Assembly (NCBI GenBank): GCA_020425695.1 | Contig: JAGQRE010000031.1 | Span: 1 to 33,393, forward strand | Reading direction: 5' to 3' | From: Planctomycetota bacterium | GTDB taxonomy: Bacteria; Planctomycetota; UBA8742; UBA2392 | DNA: 33,393 nt | Shown: piece after piece, positions 15,667 through 23,164 of the stretch | Position numbering within the stretch: the stretch's first letter is position 1 | Layout of the letters: the number at the start of each line of letters is the position of its first letter | Made by a program: the position numbers and the translations under genes | The notes under the pieces: generated by a model | The model's input: only the letters and a program-made list of their open reading frames with translations | The model's database searches: none | What the model was told of the DNA's origin: nothing

Positions 15667-16185
15667 TCAGCCTTTCACCCTCAGTTCCATGCACTTCTTC
15701 AGGCGTGCCTTGGTCCTTCGTAACAGTGTCTTTATGCCGTCGTCGGTCATGCCCATGGCTTTGGCGATCTCGACGCGCTGCTTGCCTTCCTTGTATTGCA
15801 GGTCCAGCGCTTGCCTTGGTTTCTCGTCAATCTGCTTCAGGCATTCACGCAGGGCGTTTGCCAACTCAGCGCCGTCTTCTTCACCGGCCAGTTCGCTCCA
15901 CTGGCTTTCGAGATGTTCCATCTCGGCCATGACCACCTGCCTGCCGTCTTTGCGTCGCGACTTCAAAAACAGGTTCTTGGCCACAATCCTCAGGTAGGCG
16001 ACGGTCTGGCCCCGGCTGCGTTGCTCAAAGGGGCTTTTGAATACCGCCAGAAACGTCTCCTGCGTCAGGTCGTCCGCGAGGTTCGTCTCACACCCCAGCG
16101 CGCGCAGAAAGCGCCACACGCCGGCCTGGTGCTCACGCATCAGGGCTGCAAGATCGATCGTCGGGTCGGCTGTGGTCATCGCCAT
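15667..16185 (-). CDS. ECF RNA polymerase sigma factor
   Basis: 172 residues from the ATG at 16185; an ATG at 16179 and a TTG at 16188 are alternatives. Sigma region 2 covers about 15-80, with the core-binding segment ADDLTQETFLAVFK. Region 4 at about 112-170 has the helix-turn-helix RVEIAKAMGMTDDGIKTLLRR and the basic tail KARLKKCMEL. It directs RNA polymerase to a specific promoter class. It heads a minus-strand block with two VWA proteins, and sigma plus vWF_A/DUF3520 pairs recur in environmental bacteria by my recollection. The regulon and signal are unknown. Confidence 0.88.
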   Translation of the reverse strand: MAMTTADPTIDLAALMREHQAGVWRFLRALGCETNLADDLTQETFLAVFKSPFEQRSRGQTVAYLRIVAKNLFLKSRRKDGRQVVMAEMEHLESQWSELAGEEDGAELANALRECLKQIDEKPRQALDLQYKEGKQRVEIAKAMGMTDDGIKTLLRRTKARLKKCMELRVKG

Positions 16186-16308
16186 CAATCATAGAGTCCA
16201 CAGGGTGCGGTTGTGGGTTCAGAAAAATGCAGAAAGGGCCTGGGGCTTTGGGCTTGGTGTTCAGGTCTCCCCCACGCCCTAACCCCAAAACCCTAAGCCC
16301 CTAATGCA

Positions 16309-16334
16309 AAGAGGCCCGGTTTCCCGGGCCTCTT
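16309..16334 (-). terminator. Terminator after the 16359-17963 lipoprotein gene
   Basis: An 11-bp GC-rich stem AAGAGGCCCGG with CCGGGCCTCTT encloses a short T-rich loop, about 25 nt beyond the lipoprotein stop codon on the minus strand. On that strand the stem ends in CTCTTTG, a weak T-tract. Confidence 0.65.
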
Positions 16335-16358
16335 CCTCTACCGTGTAGTCCTGCTGGA

Positions 16359-17963
16359 CTAGTTCACGGACACGTTGAAGTATTCCTTGTTCGTCTTAAG
16401 GCTGTAGAAGCCCCACTGCCCCCACCAGCTGGTGCTTGGGCGGCAAAGCGGCGCTTCGAAGGCCGCCTGCGTGTTGCCCGTCGAAACGCCTTGCAGTGAG
16501 TCGATGTTCGGCAGGTAGGTCGCGACACCACTGACTTCAACGCCATCGAAACCGCCGACGGGCTGGCCGACGTTGATGCCGACCCAGCTGAAGAACGCGT
16601 TCACGGCGTTGTACGGAATGTTGATCAGGTTCGCGACGATGCCCGCGACGTCGAGACGGTACTGGCTCATGTCCAGGTTCAGCGCGGGAATCGCGAACAC
16701 GGTGTAGTTCGAGCCCGGCACGACGCTGGCGCCAATGTAGCCGTTCTGGGTAAGCCAGTTGTTGATCCAACCCGGTACCAGTGCTGCCGCCTGCTGAATG
16801 TAGCTGCTGTACGGCGCAAGCATGTTGTTCTTGGCCACGAACTGGGCAAACACGTTGGCCGCCTGGTTCACGTAGGTCGTCACGGTCTGTGTGAAGAGTT
16901 GCTGGTTGAAAGCCTCTTCGGTTTCAAAGCGACCGGTGGCTTGCACGGAAGCGCTGCCACCAAGCGGAACGTTCACTGAAGCGTTCGGGGTGATCGTGAC
17001 CAGGTCACTCGGGATCATCTGGTTGATCAGATCAGCGGCCGGCTTAAGGCTGGCGCTGAGGCCCTGGGCCCAGGCAGCCACGTTTGTGGCGCCGTTGCCG
17101 ACGATCGGCCAGCTCGACATCTGGTTGGCGACCCAGTAGATGATGGCGAGGGCGCCGCGAACTTCACCGATCAGGAAGCTGGCGAAGTCGGCCTTCAGCA
17201 GGGCTGATTCAACAAGTGTGACCAGCACGTTGCTCTGGGCGCTGGTCTGGCTGCCGGTGGTGGTCAGGCTGACGCCGCCAACCTGGGCCAGGAACTCAAG
17301 GTAGCCGGTGCCGGACAGCATGTTCTGAAGCATCGCCATTTCAGAGGCGCTGAGGTTGTCGTTGTAGATGCTGATGGTGTTCAGGATGGCAATCTGCTGG
17401 TTCAACGCATCGCGGGCGACAGTGGCTTCGGCGCCCGGGTAGTAACCCTGGGCTTCCAGTGTGTCGATGCCTTCAACGGCAAGGTTCACGAGCTTGCCGA
17501 GCCCCTGGCCGAGAGCCGCGTCGAAGCTGGCGTCGGTGTACTTCTGCGTGCCGGCGTAGGCGGCGACGGTCAGGCTGTCAGCGCTCTGGTCTGTAACGTT
17601 GCCGTTCATGTCCACGATGGAAATGTCGGCCACCTGGGCGGTCGTCGTCGACATCGGCGGTACCATGACAAAAGCCTTGCCGCGACCAACATGCATCGGC
17701 GGCACGTTGACTTCGTTAGCGCCAACCGTGAAGCGCACGCAGAATCCGGCCGCGATGCTGGCGTCACCGCCGGAGATCCCGAGCTCGAGAACGTCACCGG
17801 CGTTCGCGGTCGTCGTCGGCAGGTTGGTTGAGGTGAACGTCACCGGCGCGGAGGGCGCGTCGCCGCCGCTGCTATCGGATGAATCGCAGGCCGAGGCGAC
17901 AACGGCCAAGGCGATGACACTCAGAAAAGACAGTCGTTTGAAAATTGAACCAGCATTCGTCAT
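16359..17963 (-). CDS. Large lipoprotein with N-terminal Ig-like domain, unknown
   Basis: 534 residues. The lipoprotein signal has its cysteine at residue 26 (VVASAC), followed by the acidic, serine-rich DSSDSSGGD linker that often marks exported lipoproteins. Residues about 40-130 look like a beta-rich IPT/TIG-type domain (LPTTTANAGDVLELGISG, with NEVNVPP). The remainder is mostly helical and alanine/asparagine-rich, with a second beta-like stretch (ITPNASVNVPLGGSASVQAT) around 325-345. No catalytic motif was recognised. GGGAG lies 7 nt before the ATG, and a terminator follows. It is a single-gene unit divergent from the next lipoprotein gene. Function unknown. Confidence 0.78.
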   Translation of the reverse strand: MTNAGSIFKRLSFLSVIALAVVASACDSSDSSGGDAPSAPVTFTSTNLPTTTANAGDVLELGISGGDASIAAGFCVRFTVGANEVNVPPMHVGRGKAFVMVPPMSTTTAQVADISIVDMNGNVTDQSADSLTVAAYAGTQKYTDASFDAALGQGLGKLVNLAVEGIDTLEAQGYYPGAEATVARDALNQQIAILNTISIYNDNLSASEMAMLQNMLSGTGYLEFLAQVGGVSLTTTGSQTSAQSNVLVTLVESALLKADFASFLIGEVRGALAIIYWVANQMSSWPIVGNGATNVAAWAQGLSASLKPAADLINQMIPSDLVTITPNASVNVPLGGSASVQATGRFETEEAFNQQLFTQTVTTYVNQAANVFAQFVAKNNMLAPYSSYIQQAAALVPGWINNWLTQNGYIGASVVPGSNYTVFAIPALNLDMSQYRLDVAGIVANLINIPYNAVNAFFSWVGINVGQPVGGFDGVEVSGVATYLPNIDSLQGVSTGNTQAAFEAPLCRPSTSWWGQWGFYSLKTNKEYFNVSVN

Positions 17964-18204
17964 AGGTCGTCTCCCACGTCCAGTAAGTTCGTTCTAAACC
18001 AAGCCTCAGGGGGCAGTGTTTGGATGAATGGGCGAAATCCTATGGAGGACGCGTGTGACATCAAGGACCATTCAGAGAATATTTCATGACGATTCCATGA
18101 TAATAAGCGTGTGCGTGTTGGGCGTTTGGACAGAACCCGCTTGCGCTGGGGGCTGGAAGGCGGGACAATGTAGGGCCGGAGAGTGGAGAAGTCAGGAGTT
18201 TGTC

Positions 18205-18945
18205 ATGAAGCTTCGCCCTGTCCCCTTAGCAATTGCGATTGTCATCGGGTTGATGGTGGCGGCATGTACGTCGTCGCAGCCCATCGTTGAGCGCCAGCAG
18301 CGCTCTGTGACCCCCTACGAGATCACGGTCGTACCTATTGGCCCGGCCCAGGTATCCCGTGACGGCTTTGACACGCGCTTCGAATTCGAAGTGGTATCGC
18401 CGCTGGACCTCTACCGAAACTCGCTGGTCCAGGAACTGCGCCAAACGGTCACTCTGGTCTACAAGGACGGGCGGCGCAAACAGCGCGAGTTGAGCCTGGT
18501 GGAGGCTTTCCGTCTGCGCCCCATGGGCGTGGATGACAATGGTCGGCACCACTACAGAATCTTCGCGGGGCAGAGCGACCGACACTCCATGCGCGGGCTG
18601 GACGAGCTTTCTTCGGACGTAAAATCAGTGGAGATCTACCGCGAGGTATTCGCTTACGTTGCGAACGTCATGGATGCCGACTTTACGCCGGCCGGCTTCG
18701 CGCACTTGCCCGAAAACGAGGACGGGAGCCTGGTCTCGGACATCCCGCAACGTTTCAACGAGAACTACCAGAACAACCACAACACACGCGGGTGGGTCCG
18801 GAACAGCGGCGACGCGCGAGGGCTGACCTATCGAATCAAGTACCGCCTGACGCGCACCAGCGGCAACAACCCGCACTTCGAAGTCGATAACGGCGGCGGC
18901 TACGGTGAAGTGGAAACTCCGTCGGTCGTCTGGCTTCCGGACTAA
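18205..18945 (+). CDS. Lipoprotein of unknown function
   Basis: 246 residues from the ATG at 18205, chosen because AGGAG at 18194-18198 lies 6 nt upstream and the lipoprotein signal starts right there (lipobox cysteine at residue 21, LMVAAC). The longer reading from 18028 is rejected. The mature part is beta-rich: EITVVPIGPAQVS, RFEFEVVSPLDLYRN and RQTVTLVYKDGRRKQREL. That pattern recalls an extracytoplasmic beta-sandwich comparing duplicated strands, but no named family was recognised. It is transcribed divergently from the 16359-17963 lipoprotein across a 241-nt gap, where I see only weak promoter-like sequences. Confidence 0.75.
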   Translation: MKLRPVPLAIAIVIGLMVAACTSSQPIVERQQRSVTPYEITVVPIGPAQVSRDGFDTRFEFEVVSPLDLYRNSLVQELRQTVTLVYKDGRRKQRELSLVEAFRLRPMGVDDNGRHHYRIFAGQSDRHSMRGLDELSSDVKSVEIYREVFAYVANVMDADFTPAGFAHLPENEDGSLVSDIPQRFNENYQNNHNTRGWVRNSGDARGLTYRIKYRLTRTSGNNPHFEVDNGGGYGEVETPSVVWLPD

Positions 18946-18956
18946 GCGCAAGAATT

Positions 18957-19008
18957 CAACTGCGGCACGCAACGACGCCAAGAGCGCAACGGGCGCGACG
19001 AAGTGCAC
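18957..19008 (+). repeat. Family C dispersed repeat, copy 1
   Basis: The 52-nt unit, beginning CAACTGCGGCACGCAACGAC, is repeated in inverted orientation at 20190-20241 with only a few mismatches, and in a more diverged form at 20078-20122. It is intergenic, about ten bases after a lipoprotein stop. Confidence 0.75.
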
Positions 19009-19116
19009 CATTCACGACAAACAACGACCGCCTGCCCATCATGTCTATGGATGTGAACCTATAGTTGCTTTCAGGAGGAACTATTCGTCGCGATGCGTTA
19101 ACGCAGGGTTCAATAC

Positions 19117-19159
19117 AATTCAGGATGCAGCCCACCAGTTTAGGGCTGCATCCTGAATT
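19117..19159. terminator. Hairpin terminator between converging genes
   Basis: Perfect 17-bp arms, AATTCAGGATGCAGCCC (19117-19133) and its complement (19143-19159), have a 9-nt loop. It sits between the lipoprotein gene on the plus strand and the REC-PilZ gene on the minus strand. There is no long T-run, so the terminator role is inferred from position and stem stability. Confidence 0.55.
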
Positions 19160-19183
19160 CTGAATCCGTGATTCTGAACTCGA

Positions 19184-19897
19184 CTAGGCCGCCTGCGGGT
19201 ACAGGCCCGCGAGTGCGACTTCGCTTTCTTCGTCGAGGGCGTCGAAGGCCAGGCCGATGGTTCGCCCGCTGAGTGAGCGGTGGCGCTCCACGAAGGCAAG
19301 GCGCGCCGTCAGGTGAATGACCTTGCCGCCTTCGACCGCAAGCGATGCCTTAGCGCCGACTTTGCCGACTTCGTTTTCGATTGCTTCAAGCTGGCCCGGT
19401 GCGAGCTTCAGATCGGTGGCGTCAATCGCGACACCGCGTGTGCTGAGGTCGATCGTCTTGGTCTTCATGTTGAAGCCCGCGATCTCAAGCTCGACCGGCA
19501 GGTCCACGTGAACACGTGGCGCGGCACGACGGGCGCTCTGGCGGTACATGTTTGTGAGTGCGGTCTGGACAACTTCCTTCACGCCGCGTCCACGGATGGG
19601 GCGATGGAACTTGCCCGCGAGCTGGATGCCTTCGAGACGGCGCTCATAGTCGGGGCGGGTCAGGGCGACAACCGGCATGCCCGGAAGCACTTCGTTGGCG
19701 AACTTGCCGACGGCCAGGTTGTCATCAACGATGCTGCCGTAGTCCATCACCAGCACGTCAAAGAGCCCCGTGGACAGTTTCGCCTCGGCGTCAGCACGCG
19801 TGATGGCGATGCTGACTGCATGCCCGACACCACGCAGCAGACTGCGGATGAGATAGGCGGATTCTTCAAACAGGTCGGTGATCAGCACGTTGGCCAT
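19184..19897 (-). CDS. Receiver-PilZ protein (c-di-GMP-linked response regulator)
   Basis: 237 residues from the ATG at 19897, with GGAG 6 nt upstream; a longer reading to 19948 lacks support. An N-terminal receiver domain covers about 1-118: acidic D8, predicted phospho-acceptor D52 in VLVMDYG, and T80 in VVALT. The usual lysine before the cis-proline is replaced by arginine (FHRP, R99-P100). A PilZ domain follows from about 120 to 235, with RRAAPR (R124, R128) and DLSTRG (150-155), the two motifs that bind cyclic di-GMP. It probably couples a phosphorylation or protein-binding input to c-di-GMP sensing, for motility or surface behaviour. No kinase is adjacent. Confidence 0.83.
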   Translation of the reverse strand: MANVLITDLFEESAYLIRSLLRGVGHAVSIAITRADAEAKLSTGLFDVLVMDYGSIVDDNLAVGKFANEVLPGMPVVALTRPDYERRLEGIQLAGKFHRPIRGRGVKEVVQTALTNMYRQSARRAAPRVHVDLPVELEIAGFNMKTKTIDLSTRGVAIDATDLKLAPGQLEAIENEVGKVGAKASLAVEGGKVIHLTARLAFVERHRSLSGRTIGLAFDALDEESEVALAGLYPQAA

Positions 19898-20138
19898 TGG
19901 ATGCTCCGGTTGCAGTCGCTCATGTAAGTACCCGCGTTGCGGGGACATATGCTTGATCGGCTGGAACGGCGCAGTTCTTTGGGCTTTTCACACGTGCGCG
20001 TAGAAAAATGCGAGCCCGAACGTTTCCAGGATTTGACTGCATTCGCTGCGCGCAACTGACTGCGTAATGATCTACGCGAACTGCAGCACGCAAAGGCGCT
20101 ACGAGCGCGACGACGCAATGAGCTTCTGATAAAAACAC
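19898..20138. other. Upstream region of the REC-PilZ gene
   Basis: The gap between the REC-PilZ and valS genes (19898-20270, 373 nt) holds no convincing gene. From left to right it contains the ribosome site of the REC-PilZ gene, about 170 nt without recognisable signals, family C copies at 20078-20122 and 20190-20241, and the valS terminator at 20139-20174. Confidence 0.5.
20078..20122 (+). repeat. Family C dispersed repeat, diverged copy
   Basis: It reads GAACTGCAGCACGCAAAGGC, continuing with CGCTACGAGCGCGACGACGC. It aligns with the first 45 nt of the copy at 18957-19008, with several substitutions. Same orientation as that copy. Confidence 0.5.
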
Positions 20139-20174
20139 ATGGGTGGGGACCCAGTACCGTCGATCCCCACCCAT
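20139..20174 (-). terminator. Rho-independent terminator of valS
   Basis: An 11-bp stem ATGGGTGGGGA (20139-20149) pairs with TCCCCACCCAT (20164-20174) around a 14-nt loop. On the minus strand it is followed by GTGTTTTTATC, giving a clear T-run. It lies about 100 nt beyond the valS stop. Confidence 0.8.
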
Positions 20175-20189
20175 TCTTGCTATTGGAAA

Positions 20190-20241
20190 GTGCAGTTCGT
20201 TGCGCCCGTCGCGCTCCTTGCGTCGTTGCGTGCCGCAGTTG
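20190..20241 (-). repeat. Family C dispersed repeat, inverted copy
   Basis: The reverse complement of this 52-nt stretch aligns with 18957-19008 with only a handful of mismatches. It sits between the valS stop and the valS terminator, so it is transcribed as part of the valS 3' region. Confidence 0.75.
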
Positions 20242-20270
20242 CCTTTCGCGTCTGTTTGCGCAGACGAGTT

Positions 20271-23021
20271 CTAGCGCTTGGCCATGGCTTTGACTTCTTC
20301 GATGTGCTTCTCAATGCGTTCGAGTTCGGTCACCAGTTCGCTTACGCGGTCGCGGTCGCGCTGCACCACGTCCTTGGGGGCACGCTCAACGTAGTTCAAG
20401 TTCTCCAGCTTGCGCTTGAGCTTGTTGATACCTTCGGTCAGCTTCGCCTGGTTGGCTTCGAGGCGCAGCAACTCCATCGCATAGTCAATCAAGCCCTCAA
20501 GGTTCACGAACACTTCGTTACCGTTGCCCAACACCACAGTCGCGGACGCCTCCGGCTTCTTCGCCCCTACGGCTACGGTCAGTGAGCTAAGTCCGGCGAG
20601 CTTGCACACCGTGTCGCGTTCCGCTTCGCCAAGCAGATCGAGCGTTGCCTTGTCGCTGACACTCAACACGCCCTCAATTGGCGTCTTCGGGTCCAGGCTG
20701 TGCTCGGCCCGGATGTTGCGCACTGCGCGCGTCACGTCCTGCATGAATGCGAAGCGCTTCTGTTCGGGCTCGAACAGGCGGTCTTTGCTTGCTTTCGGCC
20801 ACTGGGCGATCACCAGCGACAGCTCCGGCGTATCGCCACGCAGCACGGCAAGCATCGGGCGCAGCGTCTGCCAGATCTCCTCCGTCACGAAAGGAATGAT
20901 CGGGTGCAGCATCTTCAGGATGCCGTCCAGTACCCGCACCAGCGTCGTCTGTGCACGCAGCTTGCTGCGCTCGCCACCCTTACCGTCGTAAAGGCGTGGT
21001 TTAACCACTTCGAGATACCAGTCGCAGAAGTCATCCCACACGAAGTGGTACATCGCCTGTGCGGCCTCGTTGAACTTGTAGCGCTCAAGGGCGTCGGTCA
21101 CATCCACCACAGCATTCGTAAACCGCCCTTCGATGAAGCAGTCTTCAAGCTCAACCACCTGGCCTTCGTTCAGCCCGGCGCGTTCGGTTTCAGACAGCTT
21201 GCCGATGGCTTCTTCAAAGTCGTCGAGATTGCTGATCGCAAAGCGCGACGCATTCCAGAGCTTGTTGCAGAAGTTGCGCCCCATCTCGAACTTGGACTCG
21301 GACAGTTTGATGTCCTGCCCTTCGCTGGTAAGCAGCGGCAGGGTCAGGCGCACGGCGTCCACGCCCCACTGCTCAAACATGACCAGCGGGTCAATGCCGT
21401 TGCCCTTGGTCTTAGACATGCGCTGCCCGGATGCATCCAGCACGGTCGCATGGATGTACACCGTGCTGAACGGCTTTTCATCCATGAACTCGTGGCTGGC
21501 CATCACCATGCGCGCCACCCACAGATAAATGATGTCGCGGGCGGTGCTCAAGAAATGCGTCGGGTAGAAATAGCCGAGGTCAGCCGTTTTCTCAGGCCAG
21601 CCCAGCGTGCTGAAAGGCCACAGCCATGAGCTTGCCCATGTGTCCAATACATCATCGTCCTGACGCACCAGCGGCTTGCCGGAGTCAGGGTGCAGGGCGC
21701 CCTCAGCCGGGTCTTCCTTCAGCGCCACGGCGTTGCCGTCGGCGTCATACCACACCGGGATGCGATGCCCCCACCACAATTGGCGGCTGATGCACCAGTC
21801 GCGCACGTTTTCGAGCCAACTCAGGTACACCTTTTCCCAGCGCTCCGGCACGAAGGTGATTTCACGTTTGCCTTCTTCGTCGGGCTTCACGTCAGCGATG
21901 GCCGGCTGCGCGAGCTCTTTCATTTTCACGAACCACTGTTCGCTGAGCAGCGGCTCGACGGGCGTTTTACTGCGGTCACTGTGCGGCACGTTGTTCGTGT
22001 AGTCTTCCACGCGCTCGATCAGCCCGATGCCGTCGAGTTCTTCCACCAGTTGTTTGCGGGCTTTCAAGCGCTCAATGCCCTGGTACTTGCCGCCTTGCTC
22101 GTTCAGCGTGCCGTCTTTGTTCAGCACGTTGATCATGGGCAGGTTGTGGCGCTGCCCGCGTTCGTAGTCGTTGAAGTCGTGACCGGGCGTCACTTTCACG
22201 GCGCCGGTGCCGAACTCGGGGTTCACGCTGTCGTCCGCGATCACGGGTATCTCGCGCCCCACGATCGGCAGAATCAGGTGCTTGCCCACGAGGTTGCTGA
22301 AGCGCTCGTCGTCCGGGTTCACGGCCACGGCTGTGTCGCCGAACATCGTTTCCGGGCGCGTCGTCGCCACCACCACGAACTTTTCGGGCTGGTCCTTGAT
22401 CGGGTAGCGGATGTACCAGAGGTGACCGCGGGTTTCGGTGGTTTCGATTTCGTCGTCGCTGATGGCGGTCTGCAATTTGCAGTCCCAGTTGATCATGCGA
22501 TAGCCGCGATAGACCAAACCCTTGTGCCACAGCTTCACGAACGACTCGCGCACCGCGCGGGTCAGCCCTTCGTCCATGGTGAAGCGAGTGCGCGACCAGT
22601 CACAGCTTGCGCCCAGCTTCTTGAGCTGGTTCAGGATCCGGTTGCCGTACTCGTCTTTCCACTTCCACACTTCTTCAAGGAACTTCTCGCGCCCAAGCTC
22701 GTTGCGAGTGACCTTCTGCTCGGCCAGCAGCTTCTTCTCGACCACGGCCTGCGTGGCGATGCCCGCGTGGTCGGTGCCCGGCAACCAAAGCACACAGAAA
22801 CCCTGCATGCGTTTAAAGCGGGCCACGATGTCCTGAAGTGTGTTGTTCAGGGCGTGTCCCATGTGCAGCACGCCCGTCACGTTGGGCGGCGGGATCATAA
22901 TGCTGAAAGGTTTTTTGCGGATATCGCGGACCGCTTTGAAAAGCTCGTGGTCAGTCCAGAATTCGTACCACTTCGTCTCAATGGTTCCAGGCTGGAACCT
23001 TGGGGGCATCTCTGCCGGCAT
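20271..23021 (-). CDS. valS: Valine--tRNA ligase
   Basis: 916 residues from the ATG at 23021, with GGGAGA 6 nt upstream; the reading from 23069 adds 16 unlikely residues. The enzyme charges tRNA-Val with valine and edits mis-activated threonine. Class I signatures are present: HMGH at 53-56 within PPPNVTGVLHMGH, and RMSKTKGN near 534-541, where the usual KMSKS reads RMSKT. The opening FQPGTIETKWYEFW is typical of ValRS. The anticodon-binding domain and the C-terminal tRNA-binding coiled coil (about 855-916, KLKRKLENLNYVERAP) are complete. Length compares with 951 in E. coli. It follows the RND gene on the same strand but has its own terminator. Confidence 0.96.
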   Translation of the reverse strand: MPAEMPPRFQPGTIETKWYEFWTDHELFKAVRDIRKKPFSIMIPPPNVTGVLHMGHALNNTLQDIVARFKRMQGFCVLWLPGTDHAGIATQAVVEKKLLAEQKVTRNELGREKFLEEVWKWKDEYGNRILNQLKKLGASCDWSRTRFTMDEGLTRAVRESFVKLWHKGLVYRGYRMINWDCKLQTAISDDEIETTETRGHLWYIRYPIKDQPEKFVVVATTRPETMFGDTAVAVNPDDERFSNLVGKHLILPIVGREIPVIADDSVNPEFGTGAVKVTPGHDFNDYERGQRHNLPMINVLNKDGTLNEQGGKYQGIERLKARKQLVEELDGIGLIERVEDYTNNVPHSDRSKTPVEPLLSEQWFVKMKELAQPAIADVKPDEEGKREITFVPERWEKVYLSWLENVRDWCISRQLWWGHRIPVWYDADGNAVALKEDPAEGALHPDSGKPLVRQDDDVLDTWASSWLWPFSTLGWPEKTADLGYFYPTHFLSTARDIIYLWVARMVMASHEFMDEKPFSTVYIHATVLDASGQRMSKTKGNGIDPLVMFEQWGVDAVRLTLPLLTSEGQDIKLSESKFEMGRNFCNKLWNASRFAISNLDDFEEAIGKLSETERAGLNEGQVVELEDCFIEGRFTNAVVDVTDALERYKFNEAAQAMYHFVWDDFCDWYLEVVKPRLYDGKGGERSKLRAQTTLVRVLDGILKMLHPIIPFVTEEIWQTLRPMLAVLRGDTPELSLVIAQWPKASKDRLFEPEQKRFAFMQDVTRAVRNIRAEHSLDPKTPIEGVLSVSDKATLDLLGEAERDTVCKLAGLSSLTVAVGAKKPEASATVVLGNGNEVFVNLEGLIDYAMELLRLEANQAKLTEGINKLKRKLENLNYVERAPKDVVQRDRDRVSELVTELERIEKHIEEVKAMAKR

Positions 23022-23164
23022 GGTTGTCTCCCGTGCTCCATGTCTTGGAGCGATCGCTTCACCAAACAAAGGAGTGCGCCCGTGCGGACAACACCCGGTG
23101 AAGCGTGCGGAATGATAACGGCACGAGGTTGCAACGGAAGGGGCGAATCACGACGCGAGGCAAG

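Noticed and set aside
19071..19101. Ribosome-site-like AGGAGG followed by the minimal ORF ATG CGT TAA
   Set aside because: The spacing of about 14 nt is too long, and a two-codon ORF next to a repeat and a hairpin has no downstream gene to regulate on that strand.
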